Of a stretch of DNA of 64,000 nt, positions 36,640 to 48,550 are shown in pieces. The notes under the pieces were generated by a model. It had not been told where the DNA came from. It ran no database searches and saw only the letters and a program-made list of their open reading frames with translations. The DNA is from Reticulitermes speratus (taxonomy: Eukaryota > Arthropoda > Insecta > Blattodea > Rhinotermitidae): the NCBI GenBank assembly GCA_021186555.1, contig JAJKFL010000012.1, positions 20,161,711 to 20,225,710 on the forward strand, given 5' to 3'. Both the position numbers and the translations under genes were made by a program. How positions within the stretch are numbered: the first letter of the stretch is position 1; every line of letters begins with the position of its first letter.

Positions 36640-37120
36640 TGTAGGTCTCTTAGATGAATGACGAGCAACGACGTCTTGCGGGACGCGGTTACGAGAGCCG
36701 TGTCGTCCGCATTAGAGGGCGTTGAGCGTTCTGATATTCACTGCTAATCTCGGACGTCGCTGGCCGAGACTGCTAGGTGTCTCCTTTCCGGTTTTTAGAG
36801 CTACAGATTTGTTCCCTGTCATGTTGAAGTTTGAGAAGAACGTGCTTTTATGGGCTGTTTTCTGTTGGTCGGCTAGCTGATCTAGTTTGCTTTGAACGCA
36901 GCGCCATTCAGCTCTGTTGTAATCGGCATTACTACAGTGGGTGCTTCGAATGGGTCATTCAGCTGGCGAGGCAGTGAAAACAAGTCCTGAACGAGGCAAG
37001 GAAGCTAACAGAGAACAAAGTGTCGAAGACAGCGGAAATGAATATATGCAGGCAATTCCAAAACCAGATGGCGACACGATAGGACATCGCAGATATGCGG
37101 TACGCCTTACGGAGAAATTA
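36640..37120. promoter_or_regulatory. CpG-rich block, possible promoter
   Basis: At 36661-36720 there are ten CpG dinucleotides in 60 bp, and five in the next 60. By contrast 28501-28980 has none. The block ends at a possible first coding exon (36950-37099). Such islands mark unmethylated promoters in insects with DNA methylation. It begins soon after a LINE relic. Confidence 0.4.
36950..37099 (+). CDS. Possible first coding exon, unrecognised
   Basis: ATG at 36950 opens 50 codons (MGHSAGEAVKTSPERGKEAN, then a hydrophilic stretch ending HRRYA) to a donor GCG|GTACGC, phase 0. The CpG-rich block lies directly upstream. No following exon could be joined in phase: the best downstream frame (37932-38204) has acceptors of the wrong phase. 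It could be a short gene start or chance. Confidence 0.3.
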
Positions 37121-37931
37121 GGTCAGTTGGTTTTGTAGATTTTAATGTGTTCTTTCGGCATACATAACCATATTAGTGTGTGTACCGTCAAGATGCAGGC
37201 AGTAGATTGTTTCGAAACGTCGAAGGCTTCCAGTGCTGCACAAACCAGTACAGTCTAGATAACTACGTTATATTTTTCGATATGATTTAACAGACTCCCT
37301 GTCCAAACATTCGAATCTGTAGGACATGTCTGTCCGTCACTGACCTACAGTAGCTACTATCAGAGCCTAAACTGTTGGAACAGTCTTTTTGAAGAATACT
37401 TGCATGAGGTATGTGACGCCATGTAGTCTGGTATAAATTTACAAAAGTTTCGGAGGAACCTGCTGCCTCCATCATATAGTGGCTACACGGACTTGTCCCA
37501 GAAAGCTGCATTCTTCACAGTCAGCGCCGTGAAAATATCAAATGTACAAGTAATTTTAATTCGATGTGGGAGAACTGCCTACAAGTTTTCAGCTATACTG
37601 ACCCGTAATAACACATACTTCATTAAAGGGCATAAATGGACTTGTTAGTGTATATCATAGATCGTTAATCAGATATTGTAAACAGACTGCAAGGAACCTT
37701 AGTAAAATGCAAATAATGCTGTTGGGCAGTTTGTGTTGTACTTTCCAGTGCTGTATTTACACTTCTGTGCTGTGACCTACTCTCCTCGTCAGATAACTTG
37801 ATCCCTTTTAGCGCGGGGGTGAAGAGTCAAGCTGGTCAGGGGGGAAGCACAACGCACGCAGCTCAAACCTTTTTGTCTCCGTTTCAAAACATTGTCTGAT
37901 ACTAGCAGGACTCTGCAGTGTCGTTTAAGCA

Positions 37932-38201
37932 GTGGAACGAATTGGAGTGTCAAAAATTTCTAACAAAGTAATTCATAGCAAAGAGAGAGACATTATGAAC
38001 AGGGTAATCAAGCGTTGCGATGAAGATAGACAATGTATCCGTACTTCCAACAGAGTAGATGTTTTTGGAACAGGTATAACATTGCCTGGCCGTGCCGACG
38101 TGAGCCAAGCAGCGGCCGGACCGTGCGGTCTGCAGCTGTGTGCAGTGTTACGGAGCTCAGGTATCAAGTTATATGAATATATCTGTACCTCTCTCAGCAA
38201 A
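37932..38201 (+). other. Unexplained 89-codon open frame
   Basis: The frame includes KVIHSKERDIMNRVIKRCDE, which resembles a short helix-turn-helix-type segment that recurs in insect repeat-derived proteins. The remainder (DVFGTGITLPGRADVS...) is not recognised. It has a C-rich acceptor-like sequence upstream but no clear partner exon. Confidence 0.25.
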
Positions 38202-38910
38202 TAGGCTTCACCAGCAGTGAAACATGCAGCTTATGCGTTCACTTCTGACGACAAGCTTTTGTCATTGTTAATAATAAGACAAATGAGGGATAATAGTGGA
38301 AAGTACCAATGGAAAGAATTCATTTTAAAATCACACTTTCTACTCTGTACAATTGACTGTAATAATGTCCATTTGTGTGTATTGTGTGCGTATATGTATG
38401 TAGATATATATGCGCGCGCGCATTTATGTAATTTATTTAGCCCTAGCTTTAGATATAGTATACATTTGCTATGCAGCTGTGAATAATGTAATTACGTTTG
38501 CTGTTCTGTCTATTCTAGTGTTTTTTTTTTCTGTATGTGTTCTAGAGTGTGATATATATTTCACTCTGGCTTGCCCTGCACCCTCCTTTTTTGTATCTGT
38601 GGGATGTATCTACCTACCTACCTATCTGGCTATCTGTCACGTGTACACTTTAGTTGAAGGCCCATGTTACCAGGTTTAATCGAAGAGTTCTAAAACGTAT
38701 TTGAAGCACACGAAATGTATTGTTTCAGTGTTAAGATTGAATTCCTTGATTCTTGTTTATACATCACACTCGAGTGTGAGACGAGGTGTAATTTAATCTT
38801 CCCCCTTCCATTGTATTTAGTCTGAATCACATGATAGCGAATTGCTAAGAAAGGCGATCCGAAATGTGCGCCAGTTCTTATGAGGTGGGGCAGAACCGGT
38901 CCTCAGTGCT

Positions 38911-38950
38911 CTATATATTTCGTGTCGGAGTGAAGAAGCTGTAGTTCAGC
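38911..38950 (+). promoter_or_regulatory. TATA box and initiator of the secreted Gln/Pro-rich protein gene
   Basis: TATATAT at 38912-38918 is followed about 30 bp later by GTTCAGCAGT, close to the arthropod initiator TCAGT. The proposed 5' UTR runs from about 38948 to 38979 and ends at ATG|GT. A TATA-driven start suits a tissue-specific, highly expressed structural gene. Confidence 0.55.
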
Positions 38951-38979
38951 AGTGAGACGGCCGTTACAGACATCCTACA

Positions 38980-41900
38980 ATGGTACGTGTTCTTTCGATA
39001 CAGATCTTTATATTTTTTTTTTTCGTATTCCTTTCGAAGAATTTCAATTTATAAAAGGGTGGGAACTCTGATTCTTGGTATGAGTGCAGATCTGATCTCT
39101 CAGAGTGTGATAGACACATAGAAACTAAGGAATTCTGAGGACAGGATGTCGATAATACTCGGGCCTAATAGATATAACGGGCTGTCGATATATCTGCACA
39201 GCTTGCTCTGAACACTCAGTTCTCGTAGGGAAATGAAATGAGCAGGGCACCTATCTTTAGTGAGGAAAACAGACACAAATTGTGACTGGGAAACCGCATG
39301 ACACAACGTAACGTTAACAGTATGTGTTGTTATGACAGGCACGTGCAGACTGTAACACTACTTTCTGAGTCTTGTAATAGGCTTAGAAGACTTGGGTAAA
39401 AAAGTGTTTTACGTCTCAGAAAGAAATTACAGTTGAACCCAGTTAAGTATTGCGACTTCCCCGGATAACTGAACAGACATAAGAGGGCACGGAATTGTTA
39501 TGCTATGCATACACTTCCTAGCTTCTTACGATAATATTTTAAATGGTGGTAAATTTTCGGAAAATTAACATATTAACGACGGTTGTAAAAAGGGTTTTAA
39601 TGTTCGAATATACAGAGAAAAGGATAGGGTAGTCAGTATAGTGGCTATGTTACGGGCTGGAAGACCGGAGACGTGTCCTTCGATTCCCGGCAGGGCAAGA
39701 GGTTTTCTCTGTTGCAAAGCGGCCAGACCGGCTTTGGGACACACCCAGCTTCCTATTCAACGGGTACCTGGGACGCTTTCCCCGGAGAGAAAGCGGCAGG
39801 GGCGTGAAGTTGACCACTCACCTTCATCTCGTGCCTATGTTAAGAATGGGCGGAGTTATACCCTTACTTCTCCATATGTCTTCTTGGCGTGCGTACGCAC
39901 GAACCTATAGCGGAGTAGATGTAAAATGTGGTTAGATGGGACGCAGTAATTCCTCGGTTTACCACCTAAAATAATTCCTCGGAAACTGCTCATAAGGCGT
40001 TAAACGAAAATTACTTTCCCATTACTTCTAATTTTATAAATTTTAATTGTTTTCCGAAGTCAAAAATTTCTCCCCAAACATAGCCTACAGAGTTCACCTT
40101 AATACAACAGAGAACGGTACTTGAATACGAAAAATGTAACTGTTCGTCATTTACTACATTTAAATAACATTCTTAATCATTAGCCTGTGCAGAAACATCA
40201 GATACCATCCTACTGATAAATATGATACACAAAAATTCCTTAAGATTGAATCCGTGCAAAATGGTAACACCGAGAAGAGCAAGCTTCACAAAAAACCTAC
40301 GAGAACAATGAAAGACGCTACGATGCTGCTGCTGTTGCTACTGCGCAGATCGCTCACTGATGTACATTCTGCGCATTCGAAAAGGTTCGTGAACCAACTG
40401 CAGCCGAGAAGAGGCTCCGGGAACAACAATTGGTTTGCAAGAGAAAGGAGTTCGTTAAGCGAACATTGGCCCTAAATTGCAAGACAGGTATTAATTTGAG
40501 CGTCTCTTAAGCTGACTGCTCGTATACCGAGGGATTAATGTATTACAGTGTATACTGTGATGGCTGTATGGACTGATCTGTAGAAAACACTGATTAAGGC
40601 ACTGGTGGTTTTTTTCGAAACACATCTCGGAGTATGTTAAATGTGGACGGTTGGGGCACATGTAATGTCACCTACTTCCCGTGTGTACACCCTGCAGTGT
40701 ATGTCTTCGTGTTCGGATCAGTTTGGTTTGATTGTCAGGGATACGTAACAGACTCGACCGGTTCCGCCGGCCACATACTCGTAAAATGAATGAAATAGTA
40801 TCTGATGTCACTGATGTTTTAAGCCGAGTTTTGGCCTTGTTATGAGCCACTGACACTTTGTCTAACAGGTTACAACTGTTACCTCATACAGCTGTGAGTG
40901 TGATAGACGTGTATATAACGTAACCGGTAGACAGGTGCGAATAGCCTCAGCAGATGATGCCCCCATAAACACACTGCTGCTACAGCAGTCACGATTATTC
41001 ATGGCGTGCTCTCCTTCGCGTTCTCACATTTTCATTGTGATTTGACAGCAATATGGCCATGTTCACTAAGAAAGACTATATATATATATATGTATAGGCT
41101 TATATATTTCACCTCAGAATATTTTGTCTCTCGTTTGCTAACGGTATAAAGATTAAATACCCAGAATTTTAATTTAGCTGTTTTATATGGGTGTGAAACT
41201 TGGTATGTCGCATTAAGGGAAGAACATAGGTTGAGGGTGTTCGGGAACAGGGCGCTGAGTAAGATAATTTGGGCCTAAACGGGAAGAATTAACAGGAAGC
41301 CGAATGACAGAGTGAGGAGCTTCATGATTTGACTCGTCGCAGATATTCTGGCGATCAGACCAAGGAAAATGAGGTGGGAGGGGCATGTGGCACGTATTGT
41401 GGTGAAATGCTTGTAGGGTTTTGGCGGGGAAACCAAAAGGAAAGCAACAACTTGGAAGACCCAGACGTGGTTGGGGAGGATGATGTGAAAATAGATCTTG
41501 AAGGTGTGGGATGCTACGGACTGGATTGATCTGGCTTAGAATAGGGACTCTTGTGAACACGGCAATGAACATTCGCATTGTTTAAAATGCGGGGAATTTC
41601 TGGACTAGACAAGCAACTGTCAGTTTCTCAAGAAGGACTGAACCATGGACTTAGTTATACCACTCACGTGTTTTACTGTCCGATTTGGGCAATAATAGAG
41701 CGATTAGAACAAACTTATTGTTTCCAGTGTGAGCAGGTAAAATTGTTCTCATGGCTGTTAGTGTGAATGTTACTGACTGCTGGGATGTGACGCCGTGTCG
41801 TTTGGTAGATGGGCACCAACATTTTTAAGACGGAGGCACCACGTCCCTTTGAAGCTTTCTTACCCGTCTACCAAACTACACGGCGTCATGTTAGAAGACA

Positions 41901-44900
41901 CTGCTTTTCTCTTGGAATTCGACGCGTGGTAACCGGATGCGGTTTCATCAGTTCATCCTGCGAATGCTGCGAACGTAGGACTCATATGTTCGATATGTTG
42001 CTTCTGCGCGCCGACGGCTGACGACTCGGTGAAATTTTCTTGAACGATTTGGCTTTTTGTTTATGTTCTTTGAGTTTCGTTGTGCAGGTGCGTGCGTGTG
42101 TATTTCGTGTTCTTAGGCACGTTTTGATAAAACTTGATATAAGGCATAAGGATGTAATAAAATGACACCTGTAAGGAGTATTAGTGCTGAGACAGCAGAC
42201 CGACGTCATGCGTTAACTAAATGGACCTACACGTCATTGCCTTGTCGAGGGTAGATTTACAAAGTACCGACGTCCTGAGTAATAAGTTTCATGATTAACC
42301 TCTTCCTTCCATAAGAATAATTGTGTGATATGCCTGAGTGTATTCCTGTTAGTCACCTTTGAACCAGTTGCGTTACTCCAGCCTTCTTATTCCTAATACA
42401 CAGCCTTCAATAATGCGTACGTTTGCGTGATTGCCAAGAGAAGTTCTGAGGTGGGAAGGACACTATCGCCACCAGGTGAAATGTGAGGTACTACATTTTC
42501 GAAATATAGCATATGTAACCTAGATTTCAGGCTTCCGCCGCGATATTGATGAGATCTGCGCTCTGGGATATTACGCGGCGTCGTGTGGTAATTGTTTACC
42601 GACGTTTCGGAACAACGTATCGGTCCCATCTTCAAGGGTCAAGAGTCCGAGAATAAAGAATAACCACACGACGCCGAGTAATATCCCAGAAGAGCGCAGA
42701 TCTCATAGTATATGTTGTGTGTGTGTGTGTATTTGGGTCATTTTCATGCAATATGTGAAACAGTATGATTACATGAGGTCGAAATTGTTATGACATTTAT
42801 TTCCTATAGGTCCTGTGTCATGAATTGTAATCACAGCGACGACGCGGATTTTTGAAATTGTATCGGGCAAACGTAACGTATTCAGAAAGTGTGTTAGTGG
42901 AAACCTAACGCTGAAATTTATAACCTCTCCGTATGTTGACATTAAATATTTTTGCGTCATGTTGTATCTTATGAACTAAACCATTGTCATGTAAGTAACG
43001 GATATGTACATTATGATGGAATATGTATTCTTTCTGGTACTTTGTTCGTCGTCAAACATTTTAGACAATAAGTGTACCGTTACGTGTTTCAGTTCAGAAA
43101 AGAAATGCACACAAATTTAGAACAGTTACATCGTGACACAATTGCAACTGTAAGCAGGTTTATGGAAGACCAGCACTTCATTATACCTACCATACGCTTT
43201 CAAAATAAAGTCTTTACAATTAGCATTCCACTGCCTCGTCTTCTAATTGAATCTGATTACTGTGCCAGTGAACAGTCACAAATGTTTATAACAAAAGTGT
43301 CACAAGTGTTTCTAACACAACAAGAACATCCGACGACTATGTAATAATGTGATTATCCTACGAACAAGCTATCGAGTGCATTTTGAAGGATTTTTAATTT
43401 TATGTTACGGATGTTATAATTTAAAATAAGTGCGTTGCGGTTTGTCATTCTACGTGAACTACGTATGCTGGTGGCTAATAGTTGCAGGGACGTGTAGCGG
43501 AGTTGAGTAGCCTATTCTAATGAATACACACGAATAGCGATGCATTAAGACTGCAAACAGAGCACCTTGACTGTCCATATATACTGAAGCATTTGGAGGA
43601 AATTACGCGTCATATGCTCTTCGTAGAAATTCTAGTATGCTGTATGAAATTCAGCGACTCTGTGATCGTTTTCTGGACATTGCAGCAGTCAAACGAATTT
43701 GTAGTTGTGGGTTGGCCCGACTTGATGGGGGGAGCGTCCGATTCTTCCACCAGAACCCGTGCTGGCATCATATATAAGTACAATTCAACGTACACATAGT
43801 GGGTTTGCTGGGGAGTGAGTGAGTGAGTGTAGGAAGTGAAAGGAGCAGAGGCTTCCTTTCTATGTGAAAAGCTGCAGTTCTGAGGGCGACGGGCTTGCAC
43901 GTGCTTCCGCCTTTTTCAAGAAACTTTTAGGCTGTACCGGATTACAGCTGTACTCATCCAATGTGACTGACATTTACTTTAAGCTGAAATCTGGCGTTCT
44001 TTGTTGGTTCGTGATTTCATGAATTACTGTAATGAATGCGGGGGGTTATTGAAGATTGCTTTTTAACCACACAAGTTAGGAAGTGCGAGATTTCAGGCTT
44101 CCGCCGCGGAGTAGTTGAGGGTTTCGCTCCTTTGTGATGTAGCACGGCGTGCGTTGGTAGTTGGTTACCAACACCCGCGGAGTTCTGAAGTTAGGAAATA
44201 TATGTGTAACATACCATTGTGTGGCTCATTCGCTCTGTTGCTCCCTCTGGATTTTAAATTCATGAACTTGCTTTTGATGCGCAAAGCAGGTGAAAGGAGC
44301 AGACGAAATGAGATGACGTAGTATGGAACTCCCTTTTGCTCCAGTAACTTCTTTGCCTCACAGCTTGCAAATTTTTTTGCCCAGACAATGTGTTCTGTAA
44401 ATCATACGGTTTTGAAACTGGAGGCGATCGTTGTAGCTTGTCAGATTTGACATGCGTTAACAATATTTTGAGATTTACAGCACGTTTTAAGTGATACTTT
44501 ATGACATTTCAGAAATGTATCCTTCGTGGCCTTGCCATGCGTTTTGCTTGCTTTTTAGGATTGCAGTGTCGGGCCCTTCTGCAGCCTGGCATTTTAATGC
44601 TTATGTTGTAGTAGTAGTATAGTGCACATTTTCACTCGGATTACCGTCACGACCACGTACAGAATCATATTATTATATATGAAATTTGTTTTCCACGAAA
44701 TTTGGAGTTTTCTCTGCGATTGTGTGTTCATTTAGAGGTTTTTATGTTATCGGGATTTAGCTTGACATTTGAAAGGGGCGCATGTTGTTTTCAAAACTCA
44801 CACTCGAAGACGACTGGAAAGGAACTCCTGTATTTTAAAGTATTAATTGGCCATTTACCATGTAAACGTCTTTCATGACAGTCGGTGCCTAGTTGTGGCT

Positions 44901-45931
44901 TGAGGAAATTCTCATGCTCTTGTCGGTCCGCGCAAAATGTCGGTCTGTTATCACGCTGCTTTGTTTCAGATTGTGCCCACAGCACTGCTTGTCATCCTCC
45001 TCTCGGCGGATCTCACGCTTGGAGTAGAAAAACAAGTAAAACTTGAAGACATCGAGCGGGACAACCTACGCGCAAAACAGGTGCAGCAACAGCCAGAGGT
45101 GCAGCAGCAGATCAAGCCCCAACAGCAACCGAACGTTCCACATTACACAGACCATCAACAGTTGAACGATCCGGCACAGCAGCAACTGCAAGGTTATCAG
45201 CCACAGTTGCAGTTTCAGGCTCCACCAACAGGTAGCGTTGTAGCACTGTACCTGCCAGGCAGCGGCCTAGCTGGGAACTATCCGGGAATTGTACCAGACG
45301 TTACGTACGTCACCCCTCAGCACCAGGACCTACCGACAGGCCTACCAGTCTACCTCCATCGGGGCGGCTACAGCGGTTTGCAGTTCGTCCAGGCACCACC
45401 TTCTCCTTTGATCTACAGCAATGAGCCAGTAACATCCCCACAACCATATCGTGTTGTGCAGTCCCTCATTCATAAAGAAGCTCTCGCTGTTCCCGCAGAA
45501 GCAAACCCACAAACTCAACACAGTCCAGGGTACCTCAGTCAGCCTATCAGCATTCGCGGGTCCCTACACCTGCAACTGTAAACGCTGAACCCATCTTTAT
45601 CTACACATCGCAACAAGCTTACAACCCTATCCCCAAGGAATTACAGAGCTACACAACCATTCCACGAGCAGTGTACGAAGGAAAGGAACCCGACTTTGTA
45701 GACGATCAACAGCCATCTGTTTCTCTAACAAATGACGGTTTCATACCGCACAACGCACTGTACCAGCAACCGAAGCCTCAGAGGCCAGTCTTCAGTCCGG
45801 GTGTGAAATCAAGTGGTCCGCCCTCTCTCAAGAATTTCCCAAGTGGTGGCAGCTTCTTGGTCCCCACACGTCACTTTCCGGGTACTGGTATCAGTTTTAA
45901 CACTTACAGACAAGGTCCCGGCGCATTTTAG
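38980..45931 (+). CDS. Probable secreted Gln/Pro-rich structural protein, two exons, frame broken once
   Basis: Exon 1 codes only for the initiator Met (ATG|GTACGT at 38980-38982). Exon 2 starts at 44970 after TTTCAG, phase 0. Joined, the start is M-IVPTALLVILLSADLTLG, a good signal peptide, followed by a Gln-rich stretch (QVQQQPEVQQQIKPQQQPNV) and a Pro/Tyr/Gly-rich body. The ATG-only first exon with a signal peptide at the start of exon 2 is common in insect cuticle genes. No Rebers-Riddiford chitin-binding motif was seen, so the protein is not a CPR cuticle protein; another cuticle, eggshell or matrix protein is possible. The first frame ends at 45581. Similar composition continues in frame +2 from about 45500 to TAG or TAA at 45929, so a one-base loss near 45540-45560 (sequencing error, allele or decay) is likely. 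The total would be about 315 codons. Confidence 0.6.
39610..39908 (+). mobile_element. Family-B SINE, nearly full length
   Basis: Head 'agggtagtcagtatagtggc', B-box region 'ccttcgattcccggcagggcaagagg', body 'ccagaccggc...acacccagcttcctattcaacgggtacctggga', 'ggggcgtgaagttgaccactcaccttcat', tail 'gttaagaatgggcggagttataccct' and 'tatgtcttcttggcgtgc'. The CpGs are well preserved. It lies in the 6-kb intron. Confidence 0.8.
39946..40548. mobile_element. Candidate Tigger-type MITE, about 0.6 kb
   Basis: The left end CAGTAATTCCTCGGTTTACC and, on the opposite strand, the right end ACTGTAATACATTAATCCCTCGGTATAC share the 'CCTCGGTxTAC' block in inverted orientation. The inside holds 'ttcgttaagcgaa' motifs. 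The ends are imperfect and no transposase was seen. Confidence 0.45.
41070..41095. repeat. (TA)n microsatellite
   Basis: A short alternating TA run in the 6-kb intron. Confidence 0.7.
41185..41580 (+). pseudogene. LINE 3' end fragment (second family)
   Basis: Degenerate frames recall 'REEHRLRVFGNRxL ... RRMRWEGHVARI ... LVGKPxGKxxxGRPRRGWEDDVKIDLEGVG ... DWIDLAxxRDS', the common C-terminal end of another non-LTR element of insects. Several frameshifts. It is sense-oriented in the 6-kb intron. Confidence 0.65.
41785..41890. mobile_element. Palindromic element, family P
   Basis: 'gacgccgtgtcgtttggtagatggg' faces 'cccgtctaccaaactacacggcgtc' about 50 bp away. The same 'gggatgtgacgc/gggatattacgc' and 'cgtgt(gg)t' text is in the copies at 42.55, 49.86 and 56.2 kb. 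Confidence 0.65.
42549..42705. mobile_element. Palindromic element, family P, best copy (157 bp)
   Basis: Arms ATGAGATCTGCGCTCTGGGA and its complement at the right end continue through 'atattacgcggcgtcgtgtggt', about 40 bp with few mismatches. The centre has 'cgacgtttcgg' and 'atcttcaagggtca'. The flanking phrase 'ggcttccgccgcg' also precedes copies at 44.1 and follows the one at 56.3 kb, so it belongs to the repeat. Confidence 0.75.
42714..42732. repeat. (TG)n microsatellite
   Basis: GT dinucleotide run just after the palindromic element. Confidence 0.7.
43072..43344 (+). other. Unexplained 90-codon open frame with acceptor-like start
   Basis: After GTGTTTCAG the frame reads FRKEMHTNLEQLHRDTIATV, then SRFMEDQHFIIPTIRF, to a stop at 43344. 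It is amphipathic without a motif I recognise. It lies inside the 6-kb intron in sense orientation and could be an exon of a nested or alternative transcript, or an old TE frame. Confidence 0.25.
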
Positions 45932-46189
45932 GGTCTGGACTATTAAGACTGGAGTTACGACGGCGCTTGACTTCTCTTTGCAGTCGCCGAATTATTGCCG
46001 TTGTGGGATTTGAGTAAGCCGATGTACCTTCACAGAACAGATTTGAACACAGTGCGCAGCATTGTTTATACGCCGTTCACATCATTTCACTTGAATGAAG
46101 CCAATTTGAAGTATTTGATGGTATTTCATGGAAGAAAAAAGTGCCATTCAAAAATAACTTTTGTTATTGTGTGTACTTCCCGGCGTAAA

Positions 46190-46265
46190 GCACCTCCATC
46201 GAGTACTGTAATTAAAAAAAGGGTGGATCTATACCCCCCACTTCCCCCGTACGTCTTCATGGCAT
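46190..46265 (+). mobile_element. Family-B SINE tail in the 3' UTR
   Basis: 'gggtggatctatacccccc' and 'cccgtacgtcttcatggc' are the terminal part of the SINE. Confidence 0.5.
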
Positions 46266-46459
46266 AATGTGTAATTAAGCAGTGGGACAATATTAATTTT
46301 TTTACCTTTGTTGCAGTATATAGAACTGAAACGAAGTGGAAGCGATGTTTGTATTCCAGTTCTGCATATGCAGGTTTTGTGAATCTGGTCATGTTTATGT
46401 ACATATATATTGATTGTTGCCAAACTTGTATTGATTTGTTTCTTACTTGAAATTTTGAT

Positions 46460-46465
46460 AATAAA
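46460..46465 (+). terminator. Polyadenylation signal of the secreted-protein gene
   Basis: AATAAA about 530 bp downstream of the stop at 45931, followed by a T/G-rich stretch. The 3' UTR would include a SINE tail at 46190-46262. Confidence 0.5.
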
Positions 46466-46549
46466 AGTTACACTTCCTTGACAGTGCATATATTAACCGC
46501 AACAACAGGCCTTCTGCCAGATGTTATCTCCTATAAAAGAAAGAAGCTG

Positions 46550-46680
46550 TAGGTGAGATTTGAGGTTCTCAAGGCTCCGATGATAATATTACGGTCTTCT
46601 GGAATGTGACGTTGTATGGTTCGTTAAACGGGGGTACAACAGTTTGGAGTAACGTGCTGCCTTCATCACTCTTGTGCACT
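46550..46680. mobile_element. Family-P element fragment
   Basis: 'gtgagatttgaggttctc', 'cggtcttctggaatgtgacgttgtatggttcg' and 'aacgtgctgccttcatcac' match one arm plus the centre of the family. Confidence 0.5.
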
Positions 46681-46689
46681 GAAATTGGG

Positions 46690-48120
46690 GGAGACAGGTC
46701 CAGGCAAGCCCACCTTTTTTGGAGAGCCTGTGGTGTGGGCAGATACAGTACGTTATCTCTGGGTAAACGTTGATACTTCGTGACCTTGTCGGCTAACTCA
46801 AGCACGCTTAAAAAAAGGCAGCTCAGAGACTGGTCATATTAAGCCCTCTCTTTAGTCAGAGAAGTAGCCTCTTCATTATGAACCTTCATTCCTCTACACT
46901 GCTTACCTCCTAAAGCCGATTCCACGCATTGAAACGTCATCCGCGAAAGCCCAAGGACTGGAATGTGTCCTTAAGTTTATGGTCTACAAATATAGTTGCA
47001 TAGTTTTAGTGTTTCTGCTGGGTCTTGTTTTAGCTTGCAATTGTAATTTGTCACTTCCTGTCGCGCGCGCGTTTGTCGGCGGTCTGTGATTGGGTCCGTT
47101 AATACGATAGACCTAAACGAACCATACGGATCAAAACAACATCACATCATCAGTCCAACACAACTAAATATTCTCAGAAAACGCTACATTTTTCGATTAA
47201 ATAATCCATCATCAGGCTAAATACAGACTTAAATTGCAGATAAAAATGCAACTTATGTTACTACATAAAAAACAGAACCAAAAGGAACTGACACCCAATT
47301 CTGCAATTTTGGGGTCGTTTCAAGTGGCATAACTTTCGTCCAATATTTCATGCAAATTGGTCAGTTATTTCGAAGGTTCAAGTGGGGACATACACACACG
47401 CACCGATATCATATTATTATAGCCGCATATTTTCTAAAGGAAGATACGTGAGCTAACTCCGGATCTTACCGAAGTAGTTTCCAGGGTGTGTACTGAAGCA
47501 GACCCCTGTCAAACGGTAACAGTTCTGTCCGTCTTACTCTTGTGGGTTGATATGTTTCATAAATGAGCTTTCGGACCAGAATAAGGCTTTCGAATGCAGT
47601 TTGTCGGCAGTGTTAAAACTGAGTACGACGCAGGTATTGACACTGACCGGTAACAAACTTCTTGTTTCTTGCAGTCGACTAGCATTGGTGTGTTGGTCAA
47701 GCGGGTGGCGTAATCTGTTATTGTGATACGATGTAGGGCGAACATTTCAATACAGAGCCCGTATCTTCTGTTCCGATTTGATGCAGCTGGTTGTCCGTGA
47801 AGGTTTTATCGCTTTTCGTAACCTCGAGAACTTCAAGTTTTCAAGTCGTGTATGCGCTGCACAACGTGCAAGAAAAGAACGCATGTGGGGATGTAGATGG
47901 CTCATTTCAACACGAGATCCCTGAGTGATTTTGATTACATTTTATGAAGGTGTCCAAATGAAGGCGGGACCCGCTCTTAAGGATCTGCAAAGTCACCAAT
48001 AGAGTGTACATTAACAATTTGTATTGTGTATGGCTTTTTTTTTTTGTCACGGGACTTCTCGCCGTAGAGCGGACGACACCGTTGCTGCATAGCGACCAGT
48101 GACACCGCCTGTCTGCAATT
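46690..48120. other. No gene seen
   Basis: Mixed-composition sequence with short chance frames only; CpG frequency is close to unbiased. A 'catcatcaggctaaatac' phrase near 47210 hints at an old hammerhead-family or Penelope-like remnant but lacks the second core box. Confidence 0.4.
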
Positions 48121-48129
48121 CTCAGTCTC

Positions 48130-48330
48130 ATTCATTCATTCATTCTGTAGTCTGTCTTACGACAGGTCCGTAGCCTCTTCCAAAGCGAGTTCTCGACAGG
48201 GTGCGATCTAGTGCTTCCGCTTTCAATTTCCAATATCCTCTCTTTTCCTTAAGGTCATCCAGTATCTTCTTACGTCTTCTCCCTCGTCTTCCCGTCATTT
48301 CTATCCTTCCTTCTAACTTTCTTACTTACT
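48130..48330 (-). pseudogene. LINE 3' end with (GAAT)n tail, minus strand
   Basis: The minus strand carries the GRRGRRRKKILDDLKEKRGY, WKLKAEALDRTLSRTRFGRG and YGPVVRQTTE blocks of the family also seen at 35905-36365. It then ends in a GAATGAATGAATGAAT tail (about 48129-48145) typical of LINE 3' ends. Confidence 0.75.
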
Positions 48331-48434
48331 CAGTCTCGCGTTAAAAAAAACTACGTTATTCCATTCGAGACCACTCCAAATTCGTAGCTTTTTATATCCT
48401 AAAATCAGGAATGAATGTGGTAGACGCAGCATCT

Positions 48435-48550
48435 TGTGAGATGGGAGCGATAGCGCCATGCGTCCGTGTAGTACTGAGGTTAAAATGAGTGGAGCTGTAC
48501 CTCCACTCACTGATATACCTTCGTCGCATGCACAGGGACAACTTGTCACT
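48435..48550 (+). mobile_element. Family-B SINE fragment
   Basis: 'gaggttaaaatgagtggagctgtacctccactc' then 'taccttcgtcgcatgcacagggacaactt' is the 3' half of the SINE. Confidence 0.6.

Noticed and set aside
37932-38201. Second exon of the candidate gene starting at 36950
   Set aside because: Available acceptors leave two bases before the frame, which is incompatible with the phase-0 donor at 37099.
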